Source: Proteiniphilum sp. UBA1403 (GTDB lineage: Bacteria; Bacteroidota; Bacteroidia; Bacteroidales; Dysgonomonadaceae). From it: 64,000 nucleotides of DNA. This document shows, piece after piece, positions 9,114-17,854 of this stretch. A program made the position numbers and the translations under genes. Location: positions 37,613 to 101,612 of the forward strand of contig DBQD01000071.1 of the NCBI GenBank assembly GCA_002305715.1, in the 5' to 3' direction. Under the pieces are notes generated by a model. The model ran no database searches. It saw only the letters and a list, made by a program, of their open reading frames with translations, and was not told where the DNA came from. Numbering within the stretch: position 1 is the first letter of the stretch; every line of letters starts with the position of its first letter.

Positions 9114-11246
9114 TTAACCCAACTCCTGATCAATTGCACCAACTTTCTTCTCAATTAACTTCAGTTCTGCTTTAATTTTCTCCATCTTTTGGTTCATATC
9201 ATCAAGCAGATGATTACCCTTCTTAGAAGAAACTGATAGGAATCCTATATTATTCTTATATGTTTGCAGCTCACTCTTCATCCGGTCATATTGACGCATC
9301 AGTTTTTCACGTTCTCGTAGCAACTGATTTTGAGCATTACCGGACTTCGCTAAATCGGAAATACTTGATTTAAAGCTTTCCAGTTTACGTTCAGCTTTAT
9401 CAATATTGAGTCGGTCGAACTGGGCCTCAGTAGCTTCATAAAACTCACGATAAACACGATCCTTCAACTTATACGGAACATGTCCAATGGCGTACCATTC
9501 GTCCATTAATTTATGCAGCTCTGTCAATGCATCTTCTGCATCGAGAGATGTATCAAGATTTACAATACGCTCCACAATCTCTTTCTTGGCTTGCATATTT
9601 TTAGCTTCTTCATCGTATTGTGATGAAGTATGTATCTTTTTCTGTTCGAAAAAGTAATCGCAAGCGCTTATAAACCGTTTCCAGATACTATCAACATATT
9701 TGTGAGGAACAATACCGATATTTTTCCACTCTTTCTGTATTTCGATCATCTCACGGGTAGCATTTTTCCAGTCCTGGCTATCTTTGAGTGCTTCTGCTCG
9801 TTCGCAAAGAGCTGTTTTTTTCTTGAGGTTGACTTCCATTTCTTCACGAAGTGATTTATAGAAATCATTCTTGGTTTTGAAGAACAGATCGCAAGCTGCA
9901 CGATAGCGTTTATAAATCTTGGTGTTCCATTTACGGGGAACAAAACCAATCTGACGCCACTGATTCTGAATTTCGAGGACCTCTTTTACTTTGTTATTCC
10001 AGTCTTTTACAGATGTAATCTTGCTATAATCGATCGCCTCTAATTTCTCACATAGAGCAGTCTTCAATTCAAGATTCTCATCTTCTTTCACTCTCAAACT
10101 CTCGAAATGAGATTGATACTTTTTATTGATGTTTGTTGACGCCTCTTTAAAGCGATTCCAAATCTCTTCTCTGTCTTTCCTTGAGACAGGACCAATTTCT
10201 CTCCACTCTTGATGCAAGTTTTGGAGTTGGTGGAATGCGGAAACTACATCCGGCTCCTCATTGAGCTTCTCTGCAGCGATACATAACTCTGTTTTTAATT
10301 CCAGATTTTTCTTGAAATCATATTCTCTAAATTCGTTGTTAATACGAACCAGGTCGTAAAACTTCTCCACATATCGCTGGTATGATTTCCACAACTCATT
10401 TACCTTTGCTTGGGGAACTTGTTTGATTTCGTTCCACTCTTGCTGTAAGGCTTTGAATTCTTGGTATGCTTTATTGAAATCTTCCTGTCCTTGAGTTTCG
10501 GTCAGGACTTTTATTTGTTCAATGATCGCCAATTTGCGGGCTACATTTTTTTCTTTTTCAGCTTCTTCCTGTGCCGCAATGAGTGATCTCTTTTCTTTAA
10601 TCTTCTGGAGCAACTCTTTTCCTTCAGAAAATAACTCTGATTCGTTTACGACAAAATTTATCTCCTCACCACCTTGTGCAAGAAATGCTTGTTTCTGTTG
10701 CTCGGTTTCATTACGCAATGAACGATAGAATTGGTTTTTTAATTCGTCCACATCTTTGCGTTTCGGATTATCCGATTCCATTAATTTTCGAAGATGAACA
10801 ACAATCTCATCAATGGGAAGAAGTGACACGACTCCCTCATCAGATGATTGCTCTTCTTCTGAATCTAAGTCTACATCTTCTTCATTTTCTTCATCTTCAA
10901 GAGCATCCTCCAGATCATAATCGATCGTTGATTGTTCTTCAGATTCTCCTTCTCCCATTACCGAAATCTTTTCTTGTATAGCAGTATCAATTGCCTCCGG
11001 CTCATTTGTTTTGTCTGCTTTCACATCCTCGTGAACAACCTTGTCCGGAACTGATTCAATTTCTTTTTCTGCAATGTTGGATGCAACTTGAGTTGCCTCA
11101 ATAGGTGGATCAAGTGTAACTTTTTCCTCTGTCTTTGGGGAAGCCTCTTCATTGAGAGATTGCAGTTTTTCTACAGTTTCTTCGTTGTTAACTGGTAAGT
11201 TGTCTTTTTCCGGATCGTTTTTCGTATTCATCAGTAGTCCCTTCAT
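9114..11246 (-). CDS. DUF349 repeat protein
   Basis: Protein of 710 residues. Residues 1-150 are acidic and low in complexity (runs of E and D such as EDALEDEENEEDVDLDSEEE), and the rest is built of tandem DUF349 helical repeats of about 70 residues. At least five copies show the pattern W-x(5)-G-x-V/I-P-x(3)-x-x-x-x-W-x-R/K-F/Y (for example EWREIGPVSRKDREEIWNRF and EWKNIGIVPHKYVDSIWKRF). A coiled coil follows near the C terminus (about 620-705). There is no signal peptide, so it is cytoplasmic. DUF349 proteins are widespread in Bacteroidetes; their function is not established. Met6 at 11231 is an equally good start, with AAGGGA six bases upstream. The gene has its own terminator and probably its own promoter, because a terminator separates it from der. 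Confidence 0.9.
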   Translation of the reverse strand: MKGLLMNTKNDPEKDNLPVNNEETVEKLQSLNEEASPKTEEKVTLDPPIEATQVASNIAEKEIESVPDKVVHEDVKADKTNEPEAIDTAIQEKISVMGEGESEEQSTIDYDLEDALEDEENEEDVDLDSEEEQSSDEGVVSLLPIDEIVVHLRKLMESDNPKRKDVDELKNQFYRSLRNETEQQKQAFLAQGGEEINFVVNESELFSEGKELLQKIKEKRSLIAAQEEAEKEKNVARKLAIIEQIKVLTETQGQEDFNKAYQEFKALQQEWNEIKQVPQAKVNELWKSYQRYVEKFYDLVRINNEFREYDFKKNLELKTELCIAAEKLNEEPDVVSAFHQLQNLHQEWREIGPVSRKDREEIWNRFKEASTNINKKYQSHFESLRVKEDENLELKTALCEKLEAIDYSKITSVKDWNNKVKEVLEIQNQWRQIGFVPRKWNTKIYKRYRAACDLFFKTKNDFYKSLREEMEVNLKKKTALCERAEALKDSQDWKNATREMIEIQKEWKNIGIVPHKYVDSIWKRFISACDYFFEQKKIHTSSQYDEEAKNMQAKKEIVERIVNLDTSLDAEDALTELHKLMDEWYAIGHVPYKLKDRVYREFYEATEAQFDRLNIDKAERKLESFKSSISDLAKSGNAQNQLLREREKLMRQYDRMKSELQTYKNNIGFLSVSSKKGNHLLDDMNQKMEKIKAELKLIEKKVGAIDQELG

Positions 11247-11499
11247 TTTACCTGGTCAATTAGCCAGGATGTTGCCATTCAATTTTACTTTTTTAAAACA
11301 CGATAGCAGTTTTTATCACCCACTACTCCTGTTAAGTGATACAAATTAACGAAATATTTTTGGTATTTCAACGGTTTTTGCCATTTAATTTGTGGATTCC
11401 AGTATAATGACAAAAATTCCGAAGCAAGAGTTTGCTCCGGAAGTTATGACGTTCGATATAGGTGACACACCATGGTGTCTAAAGAGCGAAAAGTGAGGA
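11247..11499. other. Intergenic region between der and the DUF349 gene
   Basis: Holds the der terminator and, nearer der, a 12-bp perfect palindrome (11467-11478, ACACCATGGTGT) of unknown role. I see no additional gene. Confidence 0.6.
11412..11442 (-). terminator. Intrinsic terminator of der
   Basis: An 11-bp stem with one G-U pair (11417-11427 with 11432-11442) and a 4-base loop, followed on the minus strand by TTTTTG. It lies about 60 bases past the der stop codon. Confidence 0.8.
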
Positions 11500-12813
11500 C
11501 TATTTCTCGCGGAAGAAAATATTGATGGGTGTCCCTTTAAAGTCCCAGTTTTCACGCATCCTGTTTTCTACAAAACGTTTGTATGGCTCTTTAATCCATT
11601 GTGGAAGATTACAGAAGAATGCAAAAGAGGGTATCTGCGTATTTGGTAGCTGCGTAATATACTTCACCTTAATATATTTTCCTTTGTTGGCAGGTGGAGG
11701 TGTTTTCTCAATAATAGGCAGCATAACCTCATTTAGTTTGCTGGTCGATATTTTTCGTTTGCGGTTCTCATATACTTCCTTAGCGACATCCATTACCTTG
11801 AGAATGCGTTGTTTGGTAAGTGCTGAACCGAAGATAATGGGAAAATCGGTAAAGGGAGCCAAACGGTTACGAATAGCATTCTCAAATGTTTTAATTACAA
11901 TGGTGTCTTTTTCTTGTACAGTGTCCCACTTGTTGACAAAAACAACCAATCCTTTTCGGTTCTTTTGGATAAGAGAGAAAATATTCAAATCTTGGCTTTC
12001 AATTCCACGGGTGGCATCAAGCATCAGAATACACACATCGGCATTTTCAATGACTCTAATTGAACGAATAACCGAGAAATATTCAAGATCTTCTGTTACT
12101 TTACCTCTTTTACGTATTCCAGCTGTATCTATTAGATAGAAATCCATACCGAACTTATTGTATCGTGTATAGATGGAATCGCGTGTGGTGCCGGCAATGT
12201 CGGTAACAATGTTTCTCTCCTCTCCGATCAATGCATTAATGATGGATGATTTACCAGCATTGGGACGACCAACAACTGCAAATTTGGGTATATCATCCAA
12301 AGCTTCTTCTTCGTTCTCCTTGGGCAATAGAGAGAGAATATGATCAAGGAGATCGCCTGTACCTGAACCGTTTACAGATGAAACACAGAATGGATCGCCC
12401 AGTCCAAGTGAATAAAATTCTGCAGCTTGATGACCAATCTCGAAATTATCAGACTTATTGGCCACAACTATTACCGGTTTACGTGAACGACGCAACATCT
12501 CTGCAACTCCTGAATCAAGATCGGTCAGACCGTTCATTACATCAACCACAAACAGAATTAAATCGGACTCTTCAATGGCGATATTCACCTGTTTGTTAAT
12601 TTCATCCTCCATGACATCATCAGAATTCACAACCCAACCACCGGTATCGACCAGGGAAAACTCCTGTCCGCCCCAGTTTACCTTTCCATACTGACGGTCG
12701 CGTGTGGTGCCGGCTACGTCCGTCACAATGGCCTGACGCGTTTGTGTCAGGCGGTTAAAAAGGGTAGATTTACCCACATTAGGTCTACCTACAATAGCTA
12801 CTAAGTTTTGCAT
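11500..12813 (-). CDS. der: Ribosome biogenesis GTPase Der (EngA)
   Basis: Essential GTPase for 50S subunit assembly. The 437-residue length is standard. It has two tandem G domains: G1 GRPNVGKST near residue 8 with DTGG and NKSD, then a second with GRPNAGKSS near residue 182, DTAG and NKWD. A C-terminal KH-like domain (about 355-437) follows. It lies 69 bases downstream of era on the same strand. The cluster rpmF-fabH-era-der is consistent with a translation and growth operon, although rpmF has its own terminator before fabH. Start is ATG. Confidence 0.98.
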   Translation of the reverse strand: MQNLVAIVGRPNVGKSTLFNRLTQTRQAIVTDVAGTTRDRQYGKVNWGGQEFSLVDTGGWVVNSDDVMEDEINKQVNIAIEESDLILFVVDVMNGLTDLDSGVAEMLRRSRKPVIVVANKSDNFEIGHQAAEFYSLGLGDPFCVSSVNGSGTGDLLDHILSLLPKENEEEALDDIPKFAVVGRPNAGKSSIINALIGEERNIVTDIAGTTRDSIYTRYNKFGMDFYLIDTAGIRKRGKVTEDLEYFSVIRSIRVIENADVCILMLDATRGIESQDLNIFSLIQKNRKGLVVFVNKWDTVQEKDTIVIKTFENAIRNRLAPFTDFPIIFGSALTKQRILKVMDVAKEVYENRKRKISTSKLNEVMLPIIEKTPPPANKGKYIKVKYITQLPNTQIPSFAFFCNLPQWIKEPYKRFVENRMRENWDFKGTPINIFFREK

Positions 12814-12882
12814 TCTTTTGTTGTTTTTGAGTTATCCGACTCATTAAATCTTTGACTTATTGGAAAAATGGCACATGGATAT

Positions 12883-13776
12883 TTAATCAAGTTTATATCC
12901 AAATGTCTTCAGCATGTTGTCTCTGTTACGCCAGTCTTTTTCAACTTTAACGTAGAGTTGAAGGAAAATCTTCTTTTCAAAAAATCGTTCGATATCTTTG
13001 CGGGCCATAATTCCCAGTCTCTTCAGTGATTCACCTTTATGGCCAATGACGATTCCTTTCTGGGTATCTCTTTCCACCAAGACAATAGCCCTAATCCTGA
13101 TGATATCTTGCTCTTCCTTAAACTCTTCTACGCCCACTTCTATGGAGTAAGGAATCTCTTTTTGATAAAGCAACAGCGCCTTCTCCCTAATAATCTCTGC
13201 CACAAAGAAACGAGCCGGTTTATCGGTTAAGGCATCTTTCTCGAAATAGGGAGGAGATTCTGGCAGTAGTTCCAATATGCGCTTTTGAAGCATCTCTATT
13301 GCGAAATTATTCAATGCAGATATTGGAAATATTTCCGCTTTTGGCAACAGGACTTTCCATTGTTCTACCATTGTTTCAAGTGAGGCCTGATTGGTTTGAT
13401 CAATCTTATTGATCAATAACAATACAGGCATATCCAATTGATGAACCTTCGATAGGAACTCATCGTTCTTGTCTACTTTCTCTACAACATCGGTCACATA
13501 AAGCAATACATCCGCATCTTCCAGTGCGGAAAGAGAGAAGTTGAGCATTTGCTCTTGCAGTTTGTAATTGGGGCGCAATACTCCCGGTGTATCAGAATAG
13601 ACAATCTGATAGGTAGGCTTATTCACAATCCCAATAATCCGATGCCTTGTAGTTTGAGCTTTAGCCGTTATAATTGAAATCTTCTCACCTACCAACCGAT
13701 TCATCAATGTAGATTTTCCCACGTTTGGATTACCTACAATATTAACAAAACCAGAACGATGTTTTTGCTCCTGCAT
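12883..13776 (-). CDS. era: GTPase Era
   Basis: GTPase that binds the 3' end of 16S rRNA and is required for 30S maturation. I place the start at the ATG at 13776 (297 residues); the frame extends nine bases further to a TTG that would add only three residues. Motifs: G1 GNPNVGKST, switch region TTRH, G3 DTPG, G4 NKID, and a C-terminal KH domain with GHKGESLKRLG (about 225-290). It lies 48 bases downstream of fabH and just upstream of der, so the two ribosome-assembly GTPases are probably cotranscribed. Confidence 0.98.
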   Translation of the reverse strand: MQEQKHRSGFVNIVGNPNVGKSTLMNRLVGEKISIITAKAQTTRHRIIGIVNKPTYQIVYSDTPGVLRPNYKLQEQMLNFSLSALEDADVLLYVTDVVEKVDKNDEFLSKVHQLDMPVLLLINKIDQTNQASLETMVEQWKVLLPKAEIFPISALNNFAIEMLQKRILELLPESPPYFEKDALTDKPARFFVAEIIREKALLLYQKEIPYSIEVGVEEFKEEQDIIRIRAIVLVERDTQKGIVIGHKGESLKRLGIMARKDIERFFEKKIFLQLYVKVEKDWRNRDNMLKTFGYKLD

Positions 13777-13824
13777 TTTATTCAATTTTTACTTTATAAT
13801 CATTCTGTTTATTGACCGAGAATA

Positions 13825-14820
13825 CTACTTGTAATCATATCCCCATTTCAGGTATACACTACCCCATGAGAATCCTGCACCGAAAGCTGTGAGAATAACA
13901 TTGTCTCCTTTACGTAGTTTTGGTTCCCATTCCCACAAACAGAGAGGGATTGTGCCAGCGCTGGTATTACCGTATCGTTCGATATTGATCATCACCTTTT
14001 CTCTCGATAAGCCGGTTCGCTCAATTGCGGCATCAATGATACGCATATTTGCTTGGTGAGGGACCAACCAGTCTACATCGTCAACAGAAAGATTGTTTCT
14101 TCTCATGATCGATTCTGAGACTTCTGCCATGCGAGAGACTGCATATTTGAAAACAACCTTTCCATCCTGATAGACGGTATGTTCGGCGTTATCTACAGTC
14201 TCGTGGGTTGCAGGAAATTTACTACCACCAGCTTTCATTTGCAGCGGAGTATAACCAACTCCATCAGAGTGGAGCTCTGCATCTAGAATACCTAAATTCT
14301 CTTCAGTTGGCTCAATAAGTACAGCTCCTGCAGCATCTCCAAAAAGTGGACAGGTCGTTCGATCTTTGTAATTGGTAATGGATGACATCTTGTCTCCGGC
14401 AATCAATATAATTTTCTTATACTTACCCGTTTTAATTAATCCATTGCATATCTCCAATCCATAGACAAAGCCAGAACATGCCACTTCCATATCGAAACAG
14501 AAGGCATTTTTAATTCCAATATTCTCTGCTACGATTGATGCTGATGACGGAAATATATGATCGGGAGTAGATGTTGCAAAAATCACTGTATCTATTTCGG
14601 CTGGTTGGGTGTTTGTTTTTTGCAATAACTCCTCCACTGCTTTTGTTCCCAATACCGATATACCTTGATTCTCCCCTTTCAGGATACGTCTCTCTTTAAT
14701 TCCTACTCGTGTCATTATCCACTCATCGGAGGTATCTACCATGGTAGAAAGCTCCTCATTAGTGAGAATATAATCCGGTACACTGGCGGCTATTCCCGTT
14801 ATAACTGCGTTTACTTGCAT
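13825..14820 (-). CDS. fabH: Beta-ketoacyl-ACP synthase III (FabH)
   Basis: Condenses acetyl-CoA or another short acyl-CoA with malonyl-ACP to start fatty-acid synthesis. From the ATG at 14820 the protein has 331 residues, the usual FabH length. A longer frame opens from a GTG at 14865, but that codon lies inside the rpmF terminator, so the shorter start is preferred. The catalytic triad is visible: Cys115 in EVACSGF, His in VPHQANMR, Asn in [11 protein letters not shown]. The gene follows rpmF and the DUF177 gene, an arrangement related to the conserved yceD-rpmF-(plsX)-fabH order. plsX is absent here. Confidence 0.97.
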   Translation of the reverse strand: MQVNAVITGIAASVPDYILTNEELSTMVDTSDEWIMTRVGIKERRILKGENQGISVLGTKAVEELLQKTNTQPAEIDTVIFATSTPDHIFPSSASIVAENIGIKNAFCFDMEVACSGFVYGLEICNGLIKTGKYKKIILIAGDKMSSITNYKDRTTCPLFGDAAGAVLIEPTEENLGILDAELHSDGVGYTPLQMKAGGSKFPATHETVDNAEHTVYQDGKVVFKYAVSRMAEVSESIMRRNNLSVDDVDWLVPHQANMRIIDAAIERTGLSREKVMINIERYGNTSAGTIPLCLWEWEPKLRKGDNVILTAFGAGFSWGSVYLKWGYDYK

Positions 14821-14848
14821 TGTTTTTATTAATACGTTGAGAAATGAG

Positions 14849-14884
14849 AAAAAACCCTGAAACACGTAAGGGTCATTTCAGGGT
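14849..14884 (-). terminator. Intrinsic terminator between rpmF and fabH
   Basis: A perfect 9-bp stem (14854-14862 with 14876-14884) followed on the minus strand by TTTTTT. It lies about 30 bases past the rpmF stop and 30 bases before the fabH ATG, so transcription may only partly continue into fabH. Confidence 0.8.
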
Positions 14885-14915
14885 CTCATGATTCTATCAG
14901 ATGAAAGTGAGAAGT

Positions 14916-15101
14916 CTATGCTTTAACCTCTTTTTCAATTGCTAATTTTCCTCTATAATACCCGCATTCGCCGCAGACGGTATGGTAGATATGCCAAGCA
15001 CCACAATTAGGGCATACCGCCATAGTGGGTAATTTTGCATGGTCGTGCGACCTTCTTTTTCCTTGTCTTGCAGAAGACTGTCTTCTTTTTGGATGTGCCA
15101 T
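14916..15101 (-). CDS. rpmF: 50S ribosomal protein L32
   Basis: Ribosomal protein of 61 residues with the L32 N terminus (MAHPKRRQSSARQGKRRSHD) and a zinc-ribbon in CxxC...CxxC form (CPNCGAWHIYHTVCGECGYY), that is, the zinc-binding version of L32. It starts at an ATG 30 bases downstream of the DUF177 gene, the classical partner of rpmF, and is followed by a terminator. Confidence 0.98.
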   Translation of the reverse strand: MAHPKRRQSSARQGKRRSHDHAKLPTMAVCPNCGAWHIYHTVCGECGYYRGKLAIEKEVKA

Positions 15102-15131
15102 TTGTATCTCTTATTATTACTGTTTATAATT

Positions 15132-15713
15132 TCAATTTTCGTCGATGTCCAATCCTTTCAGAGCATCCCATCGGGGATCGGTAGGTGGTGTAACATCTTC
15201 ATCGATAAATTCTTCCTCATCACCTAAGTCCTCCTCATCTTCGTCACCATCATCCGTACTTATTGCTCGATGCTTACGTAACTTCGATGAAACCATTCTA
15301 TTGCATTCACCGGCAGGGTGCACATGTTTAATGGGGATCGTCAATGCAATAAATTCATAAAGAAACCATGCAATGTTGATCTCTCCATCATCTTCGGGGA
15401 TAATTACTATCTCATCACTTTCCTCGGAATACTCTTTTCCGAATTTCACAATGAGTCTATTTTTAGTCTCCACCTCCTGATTCATGTCATCAAGACAACG
15501 TGTGCAGGGCACTTGAACGACCCCCTTTATATCGAAATCAAATTCGAAAGTAGATGACGTTCTTTTCACTGTAACCGTCACCTTCACGTTACCTTTTCTT
15601 ACTTCATCACCGTCGATGGCTTCAAAGAATTTGCGATCAAGCTCATACTCATAGGTATGTAGCCCGATGGAAAGATTCTTTAGGGAAATATTGTACAAAC
15701 TAAACTTTGCCAC
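15132..15713 (-). CDS. DUF177 (YceD-like) protein
   Basis: A 193-residue cytoplasmic protein of the YceD/DUF177 family, which is nearly always encoded just before rpmF. In other bacteria and plants the family is linked to 23S rRNA accumulation and 50S assembly. The family signature is visible around residues 65-80 (VPCTRCLDDM), with another Cys in HPAGECNR. The C terminus is strongly acidic (DDGDEDEEDLGDEEEFIDED). The frame begins with GTG at 15713; no better ATG lies nearby, so the start is GTG or uncertain. It probably shares a transcript with rpmF. Confidence 0.9.
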   Translation of the reverse strand: MAKFSLYNISLKNLSIGLHTYEYELDRKFFEAIDGDEVRKGNVKVTVTVKRTSSTFEFDFDIKGVVQVPCTRCLDDMNQEVETKNRLIVKFGKEYSEESDEIVIIPEDDGEINIAWFLYEFIALTIPIKHVHPAGECNRMVSSKLRKHRAISTDDGDEDEEDLGDEEEFIDEDVTPPTDPRWDALKGLDIDEN

Positions 15714-15798
15714 GTTTTCTCCTGAAAATAAAGCGGTGCAAAGATAGTAATTTTTTCTTTGCTCCGACTGTTTTTATGATATTTATTTGTATTCGTGC

Positions 15799-16893
15799 TT
15801 AGTGGCCTGCTGCCTTTGACACGATCTGCTGCATTTCTTCGAAATTTTCTTCGAGACTTTGCAACAACTTAAACTGTGCTTTCGTGCGCACCAAGTTATG
15901 ATTGGGATAGGCAATTTTATAATAGATATCGCCATCGATATAATCGGTAAAGAATCGCACTGCTTGCATGTATGTCAGTAACTTTGCTCCAAATGCAAGG
16001 TTTTCAATTTCAATTTCCGTCAAGAACAATGCGGTTTTTTGCAGGTATCCCTTTGTGTATCCTTCAAAAATAGCCATGTCGACAGACACGTTATCTAGTT
16101 CCTGGTCATCTTCGGCACCAGTGTTGGCTCCCGTACGTATAAAATCGCCAAAGTCAGACAACACATAACCCGGCATCACCGTATCGAGGTCTACCACACA
16201 AAGCACATTGTCTTCCTCATCAAATAGTATATTGTTCACTTTGGTGTCGCAATGGTTCGTTCTTTTAGGCAACAAGTTCTCCCGATGTAATCTTTCAGCT
16301 TTACACATCTCTTCTGCACGTAATTCAATCTCACTAACCAAATCGGCAACCTCTTTCAGTCGACCAACTCTATCGTTCTTCACCGATTCACGAAATGTTT
16401 CAAGTCGTGCTTCCATATTGTGGAAGTTAGGAATAGTCTCAAATAAAGGGTCACCCGGTAAATCGGCCAGCATTTGTTGAAAATCGCCAAATGCCATTCC
16501 TGCACGATAGGCTAATACTGGATTTATTTCATCATAGCTTTTGCTGTCATTAATAAAATCCATCATCCTCCAAAAGTTGCCATTCTCATCTTTGTAGTAT
16601 AGCTCTCCGTTATAAGTTGGCACTATCGACAGTACTTTCCGATCAATATCTGTTTCCCCCCTTTCCTTCAGCTTTGTCCGGATATGACCCGTCACTCTGA
16701 ATATGTTATGCTGTAATTGATCGACATTCTTAAAAATGTGATGATTTATACGCTGCAATACATATTCTTTCCCGTTCGATCTCACTTTAAAGGAGTCGTT
16801 TATATGACCTTTGCCAAGGGGTTCAATCTTTACATTGTCATCTTGTCCAACAAAATGAACGATAATCTCTTTCAGTTCATTATTTTTATCCAT
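15799..16893 (-). CDS. Phosphotransferase, N-acetylhexosamine-kinase-like
   Basis: Kinase of the aminoglycoside-phosphotransferase/choline-kinase fold, 364 residues. The catalytic loop is HCDTKVNNILF with Asp216, and the Mg-binding segment is VVDLDTVMPGYVLSDFGD. An N-terminal ATP-binding lobe holds YVLQRINHHIF. The segment DLDTVMPG...DFGDxIRxGAxTxAEDD closely resembles N-acetylhexosamine 1-kinases (NahK type), which phosphorylate GlcNAc, GalNAc or related sugars at C1, so a sugar kinase is more likely than antibiotic resistance. That substrate is inferred from motif likeness only. It lies 68 bases past the ORF of a CBM9-like protein on the same strand. Confidence 0.8.
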   Translation of the reverse strand: MDKNNELKEIIVHFVGQDDNVKIEPLGKGHINDSFKVRSNGKEYVLQRINHHIFKNVDQLQHNIFRVTGHIRTKLKERGETDIDRKVLSIVPTYNGELYYKDENGNFWRMMDFINDSKSYDEINPVLAYRAGMAFGDFQQMLADLPGDPLFETIPNFHNMEARLETFRESVKNDRVGRLKEVADLVSEIELRAEEMCKAERLHRENLLPKRTNHCDTKVNNILFDEEDNVLCVVDLDTVMPGYVLSDFGDFIRTGANTGAEDDQELDNVSVDMAIFEGYTKGYLQKTALFLTEIEIENLAFGAKLLTYMQAVRFFTDYIDGDIYYKIAYPNHNLVRTKAQFKLLQSLEENFEEMQQIVSKAAGH

Positions 16894-16961
16894 TCTTGCG
16901 GTTATTATGTTCTATTTTATCAATAATATCCTATCTACTCACTACATTTCATTCCATGTGA

Positions 16962-17609
16962 CTATTCCAATTCCAGCAATCCGAAAAACTGGGGAACATG
17001 GAAATTTGGCTTGGGCAAGTCGATGAGATTCCAGCTGATAAAATGACTCTCAGGCGTTTCGTCTCCACACTTGTAAAAGTTAGCTCTTATTTTTTGTCCG
17101 GCTAGTGTTTCATGCTCAGCAAATCCCATAGCATATTTTGGTATTTCAAGGTACAATGTCCAATCACATACCTGACGGCCATCTTCATATCTGTGGAAGA
17201 TACTGCTTTTCCTTATAATTGACTGGACCTCTGTGATCAATAGTGTTGATTTTTCCCTAGTTTCATGATGCGCTGCCAATAATGAGCCCAATATATTGCA
17301 TTCGAAATTACGATATGCTACTTCACCTTCACGTTGCATGAAAAATTCTACACAACTATCTTTCCATACCGAACCGAAATCTTCGGTATTTATAGCCCTT
17401 ATAGCTTCACCTGTTACCTGATAATAGAGATACAGAGTCTCTCCATCATGTGCAACTCGTACCGATACAGGCAATAGTTTAGGAAAATCATTTTTCCAGT
17501 TCACTTGATCTATGTTTGCTTCGGCTCCAGATTCAAGCAAAAAATTAATTTTATCGAATGATGTTTCACGCTGCAAAAAATGGTGATTGGGTACATGAAG
17601 AATCTTCAT
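16962..17609 (-). CDS. CBM9-like carbohydrate-binding protein
   Basis: Protein of 215 residues from the ATG at 17609 (a GTG at 17636 would add nine residues). It resembles the Bacteroidetes 'carbohydrate-binding family 9-like' proteins: a single beta-sandwich with VAHDGETLYLYYQVTGEAIRA, a DSCVEFFMQ segment, NILGSLLAAH and, at the end, HVPQFFGLLELE. No signal peptide is evident, so its location is unclear. It precedes the sugar-kinase-like gene in the same direction and may be cotranscribed with it. A carbohydrate-related role is inferred from the family name; no ligand can be stated. Confidence 0.75.
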   Translation of the reverse strand: MKILHVPNHHFLQRETSFDKINFLLESGAEANIDQVNWKNDFPKLLPVSVRVAHDGETLYLYYQVTGEAIRAINTEDFGSVWKDSCVEFFMQREGEVAYRNFECNILGSLLAAHHETREKSTLLITEVQSIIRKSSIFHRYEDGRQVCDWTLYLEIPKYAMGFAEHETLAGQKIRANFYKCGDETPESHFISWNLIDLPKPNFHVPQFFGLLELE

Positions 17610-17754
17610 AAAACTACTAGTTTGTGTATTTTGCACTCCATGTTATTTCAGGATATATCTTCTCTTTTATATCGAGTGATCCTGCATAATGGATGGTTCT
17701 GTATTAAATGAAAAGAACAAAGATATTCTTTTTAATAACCACAGGCAAAAAAAT

Positions 17755-17795
17755 ATAAAAGAACCGTGTAACAAATGAATGCTACACGGTTTTTA
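17755..17795 (-). terminator. Terminator after the BACON/OB lipoprotein gene
   Basis: A perfect 8-bp stem (17763-17770 with 17783-17790) flanked by T-rich sequence on both strands, on the minus strand TCTTTTATATTTTT. It lies about 65 bases past the lipoprotein stop and ends the two-gene TonB-receptor operon. Confidence 0.75.
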
Positions 17796-17854
17796 TTTAT
17801 ATCACAATGTATGTTATTGTATCACACTGTAGATTGTAATTTGAGACCTATTCA

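Noticed and set aside
11522..12139. Plus-strand open frame of 205 codons opposite der
   Set aside because: Antisense to a complete Der GTPase; no motif, so a shadow.
15799..16893. Aminoglycoside-resistance phosphotransferase
   Set aside because: The fold is shared, but the DLDTVMPG...DFGD motif set fits sugar kinases better and there is no mobile or resistance context.
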